From Bryobacteraceae bacterium (GTDB taxonomy: Bacteria; Acidobacteriota; Terriglobia; Bryobacterales; Bryobacteraceae), in the NCBI GenBank assembly GCA_029975915.1, contig JARKOC010000133.1, forward strand, positions 1 through 64,000: a stretch of 64,000 bases of DNA, in the 5' to 3' direction. Below the pieces are notes generated by a model that was not told the origin of the DNA, made no database searches, and saw nothing but the letters and a program-made list of their open reading frames with translations. Shown here piece after piece: positions 8,247-16,993 of this stretch. Both the position numbers and the translations under genes were made by a program. The stretch's first letter is position 1. Each line of letters starts with the position of its first letter.

Positions 8247-8561
8247 ATGAGCGACAAAGATTTCCCCCTGCCTCCGCCCAGCTTCGAGTTTCTCGTTCTC
8301 TCGCTCCGCATGCAGGTGGAGACTCACCTTGGGCTGAATCCATTCGTCGAGGAGAAGGCGCCGCCCGACTTCCGGCTGGCCCGCCACGGCATCGACCTGC
8401 TCGCGATGCTGAAGGACAAGACGGCCAATAATTTGTCCATAGAGGAGCAACGCATCCTCGAAAACACGATCACCGAACTTCGCTTCCGATACGTCCAGGC
8501 AATGGAAGACGCCAAGAAACAGAGTGAGACCCAAGCTCCAGCGCCGGAAGCCAATGCCTGA
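8247..8561 (+). CDS. DUF1844 family protein
   Basis: A 104-residue soluble protein of DUF1844: an N-terminal FEFLVLSLRMQVETHLG helix, then ARHGIDLLAMLKDKT, NLSIEEQRILENTITELRFRYVQA and a disordered tail. These positions match the family consensus. Function is unknown. The frame is open far upstream, but this ATG gives the conserved family N-terminus. It overlaps the next gene by 8 bases and heads a three-gene unit ending in ribF. Confidence 0.88.
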   Translation: MSDKDFPLPPPSFEFLVLSLRMQVETHLGLNPFVEEKAPPDFRLARHGIDLLAMLKDKTANNLSIEEQRILENTITELRFRYVQAMEDAKKQSETQAPAPEANA

Positions 8562-9348
8562 CACCGCGCCGCGACTGTCGATCCGCGTCCTCGGCTCCGG
8601 CACCAGCGTCGGAATCCCAACGATCGGTTGCCATTGCAAAGTCTGCGAGTCCGAGGATCCGCGTGACCGCCGCCTGCGGCCGTCGATCGCGATCCGAAAC
8701 GGCGAGCGCACCATCGTCATCGACACTGGTCCCGACTTCCGCCAGCAGGCGCTGGACGCGAAGCTGGAACGCGTGGACGCCGTATTGTTCACACACGCCC
8801 ATGCCGACCACATTTTGGGACTCGACGACCTCCGCCCGTTCAATTTCCACCAGAAGGACCCGATCGACATCCACGCCACCGCCGCCTCGCTCGAGGTGAT
8901 CCGCCGCGTTTTCGCCTATGTCTTTCATGACGGGCCGACGGAATCGTCGCGTCCCAAGATCCGCACCCACGTTTTTGATTCCACTGTCTTCGACGCCGCC
9001 GGACTCGCGTTTACACCTATTCCCGTCCGCCACGGATCCGGCCCGTGCCACGGCTTCCGCTTCGCCAAAGCCGCTTATCTCACAGACCATAGCGAGATCC
9101 CCGAGGAATCGATGCGGATGCTCGAAGGCCTGGATGTACTTTTCCTGGACGCTTTGCGTTACAAGCCTCACCCGACACACTCCACCATTGACGAAAGCCT
9201 GAAAACCGTTGCGCGCCTGCGACCGAAGGCCACTTACTTCACTCACATCTCTCACGATCTAGCGCATGAACGCGCCCAGAGTTTGCTGCCTGAGGGCGTC
9301 TTCCTCGCCTACGACGGCCTTGAGATCGATCTCGGAGCCGCGCTGTGA
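8554..9348 (+). CDS. PhnP-like MBL-fold metal-dependent hydrolase
   Basis: A 264-residue metallo-beta-lactamase-fold phosphodiesterase-like enzyme. It has GSGTSVGIPTIGC near the start, a Cys pair (CHCKVC) as in PhnP-type zinc-site proteins, the signature THAHADHILGLDDLRP, then LTDHSE, DALRYKPHPTHS and FTHISHDL for metal ligands. PhnP homologues cleave cyclic phosphodiesters and are often generic housekeeping hydrolases; no phosphonate genes are here. The ATG at 8554 overlaps DUF1844 and the stop overlaps the ribF GTG, so the three are translationally coupled. Confidence 0.9.
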   Translation: MPDTAPRLSIRVLGSGTSVGIPTIGCHCKVCESEDPRDRRLRPSIAIRNGERTIVIDTGPDFRQQALDAKLERVDAVLFTHAHADHILGLDDLRPFNFHQKDPIDIHATAASLEVIRRVFAYVFHDGPTESSRPKIRTHVFDSTVFDAAGLAFTPIPVRHGSGPCHGFRFAKAAYLTDHSEIPEESMRMLEGLDVLFLDALRYKPHPTHSTIDESLKTVARLRPKATYFTHISHDLAHERAQSLLPEGVFLAYDGLEIDLGAAL

Positions 9349-10343
9349 GCATGCCGCGCATCTTCCGCTCGCTCGATGAAGCCGCCGGCGCCTTTGGTCC
9401 ATCCGCCATTACCATCGGCAACTTTGACGGCCTCCACATCGGCCACCGCGAACTGATGCGCCGCACCGTCCGGCTCGCCCGCGAGACTGGCTCAAAACCA
9501 TCCGTCCTCACCTTCCACCCTCATCCCAAAGCCATCGTTTCGGCCGCGGGGGCGCCCAGATTGCTCACGCTTCCCGAGGAGCGGTGCGCTCTGATGGGCG
9601 AGGAGGGCATCGACCAGGTGCTCATTCTGCCGTTCGACGCCTCGATCGCGTCGCTGAGGCCAGCCGAGTTCTTTGAGCGCGTGCTGGTCCAGGAGTTGGG
9701 CGGGCGCGCCGTTTGCGTCGGCGACAATTTTCATTTCGGGAGCAAGAAGACCGGGGGTATCGACGTCCTGCGGCGACTCGGAGCGGAGCTCGGCGTCAAG
9801 GTGGAGATCGTCGACGCGATTGAGCGGCGCGGGGTCGTCGTCTCATCAAGCGAGATCCGGCGCCTGATCGGAACAGGCAATGTGAGCCGGGCCGGACGTC
9901 TGCTGGAACGGCCCTATTCGATCTCCGGAATCGTCGTACCGGGCGACGGGCGCGGCGCCAGGGAAACCGTCCCCACGCTCAATCTCGAGATCAGCTCGCT
10001 TGATTCCTCCGAACGCGCCCTGCCCGCCAGCGGGGTCTACATCACCCGCACATTTGACCTCGACTCAGCCCGCCGTTGGGCCTCAATCACCAACGTCGGC
10101 CACCGCCCGACCTTTGCCGGCGGCCACCTGACCATCGAAACCTTCCTGCTCGACTCGCTCGATCCGCCAGCACCAGCGCGCATCCGCCTTGAATTCTTCC
10201 GCTATGTGAGAAAAGAGCGCCGCTTTCCGGACGCCAGCGCACTCAAGGCTCAGATCCTCTCCGACGTGACCCGCGCCCGCGCCTATTTCAGGCGCGTTAC
10301 CCGAGAACAAATAGCAGAGCCCAGGCGGCCGCACCCGCGCTGA
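9345..10343 (+). CDS. ribF: bifunctional riboflavin kinase / FAD synthetase
   Basis: Makes FMN and FAD from riboflavin and ATP. The N-terminal nucleotidyltransferase domain has GNFDGLHIGHREL (HxGH motif), LTFHPHPK, VGDNFHFG and SSSEIRRLIGTGNV; the C-terminal flavokinase domain has ETVPTLNLE and NVGHRPTF. The length of 332 fits the family's 300-340. The GTG start at 9345 overlaps the preceding stop. Its last 47 bases overlap the convergent DUF4010 gene. Confidence 0.95.
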   Translation: MSMPRIFRSLDEAAGAFGPSAITIGNFDGLHIGHRELMRRTVRLARETGSKPSVLTFHPHPKAIVSAAGAPRLLTLPEERCALMGEEGIDQVLILPFDASIASLRPAEFFERVLVQELGGRAVCVGDNFHFGSKKTGGIDVLRRLGAELGVKVEIVDAIERRGVVVSSSEIRRLIGTGNVSRAGRLLERPYSISGIVVPGDGRGARETVPTLNLEISSLDSSERALPASGVYITRTFDLDSARRWASITNVGHRPTFAGGHLTIETFLLDSLDPPAPARIRLEFFRYVRKERRFPDASALKAQILSDVTRARAYFRRVTREQIAEPRRPHPR

Positions 10344-11568
10344 ACATCAACAGGAAGCCGAGCGCCACCCTCCGTCCGAAGGCCCGCGTCCCGCCGCTGA
10401 AGGCGAGGAACGTCTTGAACGCCGCGTTCGCGATCAGGGAGAGAAACACACCGCCAACGGCAGTTTGCATTCCCAGGCTCGAATCCCTGAGCAGCCCCGA
10501 TACCGAGAAGACAATTGCATCCACATCCACCGATCCGGCGATGAAGCTGGCTGAAAGCACGCCGCCCTCGCCAAACTCCTCGCTGGAGGCGCGCACCATT
10601 AACCGGATGAGGGCGAACGCCGCGCCGAACTTCAACGCCGGCACCAAGTGGAACGGATTGCCCAGCCGGACCTCTGGCCTGGCTACCTGCTCCCCGGACG
10701 GCTTGGCCCTGGGAAGAAACGCATAGGCCACGCCGGCGGCTCCCATGGCGATCAATGGCACAATGCTGGCCGCCGCGAGCGCCGGTGACGCCACCAGCAT
10801 CAGGGCATAGACTCTCGGAAACTGGACAGCGTTCGCCAGTACCGCGGCGCGGCCGTAGTCAAGGGTACGGAGCTCGTCCTCGGCGCACTGTTTGGCAAAA
10901 GCGCTCGTAGCCGCGGTGGTCGAGGCCAGTCCGCCGACCACGGCGGTCCACCGCAATCCCTCGCTTCCGCCGAGGAATTTCTGGAGAAAGTAACCCAGCC
11001 AGTTGATGGTGCAGACGAGGATGACGAAGATCCACACCCGCCTTGGATTGAAGAACTGATATGGCCCGTAACCACCGTCCGGCAGTACCGGCAAGATGAC
11101 AAAGATGACGGCCAGGAACCTGAGCGTCTCATGGAACTCACGCTCGGTGATCACCTCGACGAAGAACTTCTGTAATGTGACCCGCATGTCGAGGAACAGC
11201 GCCAACACAACCGTCAGCGCGATGGCGAGCGGCGAGCCCCAGGGCAAGGAGGAAGTCGCTGTCAACACGCAGAGCAGGAATGTCGCAACAGCGGCCAGTT
11301 CGGTCGTGATGCCCGTCCGGCCCGGTGTTTGAGCGCGGAAGACGATGATCAGGGCCGTCAAAGCGACAAGCACGGCGATGGTCAGCGCCGGCTGCCCGAT
11401 GACTCCGCACAATCCGCCGGCCAGGCCAATGGTGACAAAGTCGCGCAGCCCTGCGTGACGCTCCAGCCTTTGGTCGGCTTCGCGTTCGATGCCGACGAGC
11501 AGCCCGATGAGCAGCGCCTCGCCCATGGCGATCCAAGCGGGTTGATGAAACTCGATAGTGGGTAACAC
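10297..11568 (-). CDS. MgtC/SapB-DUF4010 family membrane protein
   Basis: A 423-residue polytopic membrane protein. The N-terminal third is MgtC/SapB-like (GEALLIGLLVGIEREAD, then GLAGGLCGVIG); the remainder is a DUF4010 domain with many helices, including VGGLASTTAATSAFAKQ and FIAGSVDVDAIVFSVSGL. MgtC-type proteins are linked to magnesium homeostasis and ATP synthase control; the two-domain form is uncharacterised. I start at GTG 11566-11568, 30 bases after the upstream SDR stop; ATG 11524-11526 is an alternative. An in-frame extension to 12033 is antiprotein-like and overlaps the SDR gene. Confidence 0.87.
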   Translation of the reverse strand: MLPTIEFHQPAWIAMGEALLIGLLVGIEREADQRLERHAGLRDFVTIGLAGGLCGVIGQPALTIAVLVALTALIIVFRAQTPGRTGITTELAAVATFLLCVLTATSSLPWGSPLAIALTVVLALFLDMRVTLQKFFVEVITEREFHETLRFLAVIFVILPVLPDGGYGPYQFFNPRRVWIFVILVCTINWLGYFLQKFLGGSEGLRWTAVVGGLASTTAATSAFAKQCAEDELRTLDYGRAAVLANAVQFPRVYALMLVASPALAAASIVPLIAMGAAGVAYAFLPRAKPSGEQVARPEVRLGNPFHLVPALKFGAAFALIRLMVRASSEEFGEGGVLSASFIAGSVDVDAIVFSVSGLLRDSSLGMQTAVGGVFLSLIANAAFKTFLAFSGGTRAFGRRVALGFLLMFSAGAAAWALLFVLG

Positions 11569-11597
11569 CGCTTCCGATTGTAGTCCCGCGAACGCGC

Positions 11598-12383
11598 CTA
11601 TCCCTGTTGAGCCGCGCGCTTGTATACCTCCATCGTGTAACAACCGGCCGCCGAGGCGCCGCCGTCCACAATGAACGTCTGGCCCGAGATGTAAGCAGCT
11701 TCCTTCGAGGCCAGGAAGACAGCCATGCTGGCGATCTCGGACGCCTCGGCGAGACGGCCGAGCGGGATCGTCTTCCTGCGCTCCCGCAGCCGCTCCTCGC
11801 CGTAGAGGTTCACCAGCATGTCGTTGGTGACCGGACCAGGGGCGATGCAGTTGGCCGTGATGCCGTACTCGGCGAGTTCCACCGCCATCACACGAGTGAG
11901 CCCCTGCAAGGCTGCCTTGGACGCCCCATACCCCGTGAACCCGAATTGGGCCATGTTGGCGCTGATCGTGGAGATGGTCAGCAGCCGGCCGCCTTTGCCT
12001 GCCTGGACCATGGCTCTCGCCGCGGCTTGGCAACCATACATGGCTCCAGCGACGTTCACATCCATGGATTCACGCCACGAGGCGTCGTCGAATTCGAGGA
12101 ACGGCTTCATTCGAACCAGCCCTGCGTTGGCGATGAAAACATCTATCGAGCCAAACGAATCGAGACAGGTCTTGACCAGCGCCTCCGACGTCTCGCGCCG
12201 CCGCACGTCGCCGGCACAGCAGGCGCCGCCCAGTTCCTGAGCTGCCTGGTAAGTGCGCATGGCGTCGGTCCCATGGATCACGACCCGCGCCCCCTCGGCG
12301 ATGAATCTTTCGGCCATCGCCCGGCCTATGCCCCGCGCCGATCCCGTGATCACCGCGGCTAATCCCTCTAGCCGTCCGGCCAT
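11598..12383 (-). CDS. SDR family oxidoreductase
   Basis: A classical 261-residue short-chain dehydrogenase/reductase: cofactor motif TGSARGIG (residues 14-21), NAG (about 89-91), a catalytic Ser in STIS, YGASK (Tyr and Lys), and PG after the active site as in IAPGPV. The C-terminal GGASAAG also fits. The closest functional types are gluconate 5-dehydrogenase or 3-oxoacyl-ACP reductase-like SDRs. Its place after GH2, ROK and MFS genes suggests sugar or sugar-acid metabolism, but this is inference. It ends 30 bases before the DUF4010 start. Confidence 0.87.
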   Translation of the reverse strand: MAGRLEGLAAVITGSARGIGRAMAERFIAEGARVVIHGTDAMRTYQAAQELGGACCAGDVRRRETSEALVKTCLDSFGSIDVFIANAGLVRMKPFLEFDDASWRESMDVNVAGAMYGCQAAARAMVQAGKGGRLLTISTISANMAQFGFTGYGASKAALQGLTRVMAVELAEYGITANCIAPGPVTNDMLVNLYGEERLRERRKTIPLGRLAEASEIASMAVFLASKEAAYISGQTFIVDGGASAAGCYTMEVYKRAAQQG

Positions 12384-12386
12384 TGC

Positions 12387-15300
12387 CTACCTCCCTGGCG
12401 TGACGTTGAAGCCATCCACTTCTATGGCCAATCGTTCTCCACGCGCGTCAGCTTCGGCCACTTCGATGGTGACCTCTTTTGTCTCTCCTGGCAACAGAAT
12501 AAGATAGCTGTCGCTGATGACCGCTGGCAAGAGCCGTTTTCGGGAGCTTTCACCAACGGGCTTGACCCGGACCATCAGCGCCGGCGTTGTTGACGGATTC
12601 TTAATTGTTACCGCTGAACGCCATACGCCACCAGAGAGCGCCGGCTTCGACGCCACTTCGAGCCTCACTTTTGACAGGCCGCGGATCGCTCTGAAGTTGT
12701 CGGCTTCCGTTCCGCGCCAGTAGATGTTCTCCGAAATAATCTTCCCGCCGGCGGCCAATTTCAGCCTGATGAAATGCACCGCCGAGAGGCCCGCGCCGAA
12801 TTCCAGTTTTAACGGTGTCGCGAGGGAGTCTTCCATGCTGTCCAGCGTGGCAGTCTTTGTCCAGACCATCTTGCCGTCGAGGTTGATCACCTCGGCAGTC
12901 GCTGTCAACCCCTTCCGGTTGCCGCCCGAGTAGTTCACCACTTCGACCATGTCCGAGAGAGGGTTCCACTGGATGTGAAGCGGCTCGGCGGCCTTCTTAG
13001 ACGCGAAATACGACGCCGCCGGTTCGAGGTAATAGTCGTAGGTCTGCCAGACGAACGACGGCCAGGCCGGATGGCTCATCCAGATCAGCAGGCCCATCCG
13101 GTTCTTGCTCTGCGCTTCGTACATTGCGCGGTAGCCTTCGTAATTGACAAACTGCGCCAGCGCGATCCACTCCTCGGCGGACTTCGCGCCACCATAGCTC
13201 TTGTCGATGCGCGAGCGGAACGATTCGCCGCCCTGGGCGCCTGTGAGGCAGAAGTCGTGCAAACCCCAGACGGCGCCTTGCGGCCACTGGTCCTTCGGGT
13301 CCATGAACTCGTTCAGGCTGTCCATGGTGACGATGCTGGGCATGCCCATCTCGCTGTGGAACTTCGGCGTAGCCCGTTGTTGGAAGTAGCTCTTCACGTC
13401 GAGCGCGCGGTAAGGTCCGTGGCCGCTCACGGTGTCGTCGGCCGACGACGAGATGTAGTGGATGCCCGGATGCAGTTCCTTGAGCGACGCCCGGATATCG
13501 TCGTCGAGCGCCTTCAGCGGGTAGCCCTCATTCCGGCCGCAGTAAAGGCCGACCGAAGCATGGTTGCGGATTCGCCGGATCATGTCGCGGGCGTTGGCCA
13601 TGAACATTGCATGGTCGCCGGGCTCGGGGCCATCCCATGGATTGGCCAGCCAGAAGTCCTGCCAGACGACGATGCCGTGGCGGTCGCAGGCTTCATAAAA
13701 CTCGTCGTCGCCGGTCTGGCCCACCCAGTTGCGGATCATGTTGAAATTCATCTCGCGGTGGTAGCGAACCGCCGCATCGTACTCGCGGCCACGATAGAGC
13801 AGCATCGACTCCGGGAATCCCCAGTTGCCGCCCTTGGGGACGAGCCGCCGGCCGTTGATCCAGATGCGCAATGCGCCGTCATTGTCGCTGTAGGCGAATT
13901 CGCGCACGCCCGCCTTGAAAGCTTTCGAGTCGGAGGCAACACCCGACGCCTCGAACGTCAGTTCGACGTCGTAAAGGTTCGGATCGCCGTAGCCGGCGGG
14001 CCACCACAGTTTGGGGTTCTGAAGCCGCAGGACGGCGGTGTTGGATGGATCGAACTTGACGATGGCCTTCGATGCAGGCTCGATGGTCACGGCACGCGAG
14101 AAACTGACCGCGCCAAACCGTCCACGCAGAGTTCCCGTGACAGCGGATTTCGAGTGGTTGCGCAGAGTTGTCTCGATGGAGACGTCAGCGCGCGACGTAT
14201 CCGGCAGCGGCAGATCGGTTTGAACGAACGGTTCTTCGATGGTGACCGGCCCTGTAATAGTCAGCCAGACATCGTTCCAGATGCCGGTGTTGCGGCCGCG
14301 GACGGTCGGGATCCAGTCCCAGCCGATCGAGGCGTGGTATGTGGGGTTGTCGGCGCCGAGCGCTCCACCGTTCTTGTCGGGGTTTTCGAACGTCTTCTCC
14401 TTGGTGGAACCCGGCGTGGCGGTAGCCTCGATCAGGACGGCCAGCGCATTGCGGCCCGCCGGCGCCAGGTGCGGCGTGACATCGAAGCGGGCGCGCGTGA
14501 AGCCGCCCTCGATCCGTCCGAGAAACGTTCCATTGAGATAAACCGACGCCTTCCAGTTGATGCCGTCGAAGTCAAGCCAGAGTTGCTTGCCTGCGACTCC
14601 GGCTGGAGTGCCAAATTCAGTCCGGTACCAGAAGTCGGACTGGAAGAAGGCGTCGGAGATGGCGAGTTGATTATTGCCGTAATTGGGATCGGGCAGCGCG
14701 CCGGCGTTGACATAGGAGACCAGCGCCGTCGCCGGGACGGTGGCGACAAGCCAGGAGGCGTCCTGGTAACCGGGCGTTGCGAGTTCGGCCGGACTGGCGG
14801 TGACCTGCGGCGCGCGTGCGATCCTCCAAGCGCCGCCGGCCAGGTGGAGGCGGCCGTTCTTGAAAGGAGGCGCGGCAGCGGGGACAATCTCAAAGCCGCC
14901 TGTGCCCCAGACCTCCATCTCGCCGAGGATGGCCGGACCCGCCTGACCGGAGTCCTTGATCAGGACACGGACGTAGCGGGCCTTAGCGGCAGCCGGCAAC
15001 CGGGTTTCACCGTCAGCGGCGGGTTGCAGGTCACGCCAGGTCTTGGCGTCGTCGGAGGCTTGAATCATAGCCGCTGCGGGTTTCCTGATCCAGTCGAGGT
15101 TGATCTGGTCGAAGCTGAACGAATCGCCCAGATCGACATAGACCCACTCCTCGCCGGCCGTTGAAGGCATCCAGGCGCTGGTGAACAGATAGGGTCCACC
15201 TGCGCGGACCCGGGCGCCACTGTTGTAGAACTGGATCTCGCCGACTTGCCAGTTGGTCGCGCGGCCTGAATCGAGCTGGACGCGGTAGATGCGCTGGCGG

Positions 15301-15869
15301 GACGGCTTGACGAATGGAACCTCGGTCTTCAGTTCGCCCGAAGGCTTGGCCATGCCCGACGCCCGGCCGAGCGTCTCCCAAATCTTGCCGTCGTCCGAGC
15401 CGAGCACGGTCACCGACCAGTCGTTGTTGTCGCGGCCTTGGATGGCAAGCGATCCGATGAAGCCGATGCGGTCAGCCGCGGGCGGCGGCGCTCCGCCGAA
15501 CTCGATCTGGACCCAGGCCGAGCGGCCTTTGACGTCCACCGTCGTCACCCAGTTGTCGTCCAGTGGCCATTCGCGCTGGTTGCGCGGCAGAATGCTCTGG
15601 TTGCTGGACGAGGTGACGATCCAGCGGGGCATTTCGCTGTCGCGGATGCCGTCGGCCACGAGTTGGGCGGTGAGGTTGTAGTCGTAGGCGGAGGATTGAT
15701 AGGCTGGACGGCGCAACGCCAGGTTGCGGCGACCCGTGTCGAGCCGCCTCAGCGTAGGCGCGAAATTCTCGGCCGGGTTGCCGGGATACTGGCCCGGCGG
15801 ACGGTTCAACGGGTTGGTGTCAGCACCCATGGCGGCAAGGAACGTGACGAAGACAAGAAACGGTTTCAT
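12387..15869 (-). CDS. secreted glycoside hydrolase family 2 enzyme with discoidin domains
   Basis: A 1160-residue protein. A signal peptide (KPFLVFVTFLAAMGA) is followed by two F5/8 type C (discoidin) sugar-binding domains (about 45-200 and 205-325), a GH2 jelly-roll domain (about 345-540, with a WKASVYLNGTFLGRIEGGF segment), an Ig-like domain, the TIM barrel (about 670-930) and C-terminal beta domains. The acid/base Glu is in YCGRNEG near residue 778 and the nucleophile Glu in KFHSEMG near 839. The layout is closest to exo-beta-glucosaminidase/endo-beta-mannosidase type GH2s rather than LacZ; the substrate is not certain. The start overlaps the ROK kinase stop by 4 bases. Confidence 0.88.
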   Translation of the reverse strand: MKPFLVFVTFLAAMGADTNPLNRPPGQYPGNPAENFAPTLRRLDTGRRNLALRRPAYQSSAYDYNLTAQLVADGIRDSEMPRWIVTSSSNQSILPRNQREWPLDDNWVTTVDVKGRSAWVQIEFGGAPPPAADRIGFIGSLAIQGRDNNDWSVTVLGSDDGKIWETLGRASGMAKPSGELKTEVPFVKPSRQRIYRVQLDSGRATNWQVGEIQFYNSGARVRAGGPYLFTSAWMPSTAGEEWVYVDLGDSFSFDQINLDWIRKPAAAMIQASDDAKTWRDLQPAADGETRLPAAAKARYVRVLIKDSGQAGPAILGEMEVWGTGGFEIVPAAAPPFKNGRLHLAGGAWRIARAPQVTASPAELATPGYQDASWLVATVPATALVSYVNAGALPDPNYGNNQLAISDAFFQSDFWYRTEFGTPAGVAGKQLWLDFDGINWKASVYLNGTFLGRIEGGFTRARFDVTPHLAPAGRNALAVLIEATATPGSTKEKTFENPDKNGGALGADNPTYHASIGWDWIPTVRGRNTGIWNDVWLTITGPVTIEEPFVQTDLPLPDTSRADVSIETTLRNHSKSAVTGTLRGRFGAVSFSRAVTIEPASKAIVKFDPSNTAVLRLQNPKLWWPAGYGDPNLYDVELTFEASGVASDSKAFKAGVREFAYSDNDGALRIWINGRRLVPKGGNWGFPESMLLYRGREYDAAVRYHREMNFNMIRNWVGQTGDDEFYEACDRHGIVVWQDFWLANPWDGPEPGDHAMFMANARDMIRRIRNHASVGLYCGRNEGYPLKALDDDIRASLKELHPGIHYISSSADDTVSGHGPYRALDVKSYFQQRATPKFHSEMGMPSIVTMDSLNEFMDPKDQWPQGAVWGLHDFCLTGAQGGESFRSRIDKSYGGAKSAEEWIALAQFVNYEGYRAMYEAQSKNRMGLLIWMSHPAWPSFVWQTYDYYLEPAASYFASKKAAEPLHIQWNPLSDMVEVVNYSGGNRKGLTATAEVINLDGKMVWTKTATLDSMEDSLATPLKLEFGAGLSAVHFIRLKLAAGGKIISENIYWRGTEADNFRAIRGLSKVRLEVASKPALSGGVWRSAVTIKNPSTTPALMVRVKPVGESSRKRLLPAVISDSYLILLPGETKEVTIEVAEADARGERLAIEVDGFNVTPGR

Positions 15870-16981
15870 GATACGGCGCTCCGGTCGAGCTGGTTGAGCG
15901 CGAAAGCGTAAGCGCCAATCGAGGTCGCCTCGCTGGTGCCGAGGCGGGTGATGCCGACGCCGGTGCGCTGGAGTCCATCGAATCTGAGTTTGCGGTTGGA
16001 GTAGGGGACGGTGATCTCAGTTGTCGCTCCCTGAAGGAACTGGTCGAGTTGGCCCGGATCTTCGAGATTGAAGGCCTGCGGGATGAGACGCCGGAAGCGT
16101 TCGCCGTTCGGGGCGAGATAGGTCGAATTCATCTCATTGACGATGGCGGGCAGGAACTGCGAGTGCGCTCCGGAGACGCCGCCGCCAATGACGACCAGAG
16201 CGTCGAGAATCGTATTGGCGTTGGCGATGGCGTCGCCGGCCATTTCGCCCATCTTGCGGAATGCTTCGCGGGCGGCGAAGGCGTTGCCCTCGGCCAGGCC
16301 CCTGGCGATGTCAAAGACCACCTTGGGTTCGGGCGCTTCCTCGAACGGGATGTTGGACATTTCGGCGTAGGATCGGCGGACGGCGCGGATCGAGGCGCCC
16401 TCCTCGGCGTTGGATTCGGGGTCGTACTTGTGGCGCAGAATCCAGATCTCGCCGGCCACCGAGTTGTCGCCCGTATAGAGTTCGCCGTCGCGGACGATGC
16501 CGCCGCCGAAGCCGGTGCCGATGGTGACGCCGAAGAGGTTGCGGAAGCGCTTCGGGCTGCCAGCCTTTTCGAGCAGGCCGTTAACATGAGGCAGCAGGCC
16601 GGACGCGGCTTCGCCGTAGGTGAACAGGTCGCCGTCGTTGTTGATGAAGACGGGCAGCGAGAAGCGATCTTCTAGGATGGCGCGGAGCGGGACGTTCCTG
16701 TAGCCGGGCAGGTTGCGGGGTCCGACAATGATGCCGTTGAAGTAATCGGCGGGCGCGGGAAAGGCAAAGCTGATGGCGTATGGAGGGGCGTCCAGTTGGC
16801 CAATGACGCGCTCGAAACCCTGGAACATGTTGGCCAGGGACTTTTCGAGATCGGCGGCCTCGGCGGGCAGTGCGAAGCTTTCGACAACGGGACGGTTGGC
16901 CCGCATCGCGGAGAAGACGAAGTTGGTGCCGCCGGCGTCGAGCGTCAGCACGGCGCGCTGGTCGTTTGAATAGTCACGCAT
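15866..16981 (-). CDS. ROK family sugar kinase without the usual zinc motif
   Basis: A 371-residue ROK-type kinase: LDAGGTNFVFS phosphate-1 motif at the N-terminus, INNDGDLFTYGEA with the catalytic Asp, GVTIGTGFGGGIV, and the adenosine motif ALVVIGGGVSGA. The expected HxxxCxCGxxGC zinc cluster between the two halves is missing; the segment reads ILRHKYDPESNAEEGASI. It is also longer than typical ROKs (300-320). Likely a hexose or N-acetylhexosamine kinase acting on products of the adjacent GH2 enzyme after import by the MFS permease encoded just upstream. Confidence 0.85.
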   Translation of the reverse strand: MRDYSNDQRAVLTLDAGGTNFVFSAMRANRPVVESFALPAEAADLEKSLANMFQGFERVIGQLDAPPYAISFAFPAPADYFNGIIVGPRNLPGYRNVPLRAILEDRFSLPVFINNDGDLFTYGEAASGLLPHVNGLLEKAGSPKRFRNLFGVTIGTGFGGGIVRDGELYTGDNSVAGEIWILRHKYDPESNAEEGASIRAVRRSYAEMSNIPFEEAPEPKVVFDIARGLAEGNAFAAREAFRKMGEMAGDAIANANTILDALVVIGGGVSGAHSQFLPAIVNEMNSTYLAPNGERFRRLIPQAFNLEDPGQLDQFLQGATTEITVPYSNRKLRFDGLQRTGVGITRLGTSEATSIGAYAFALNQLDRSAVS

Positions 16982-16993
16982 ATGAACCTCGGG

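Noticed and set aside
10297..12033. Long minus-strand frame of 578 codons covering the DUF4010 gene and most of the SDR gene region
   Set aside because: Only the part from 11568 downstream is protein-like; the upstream 150 codons are the out-of-frame shadow of the SDR gene.
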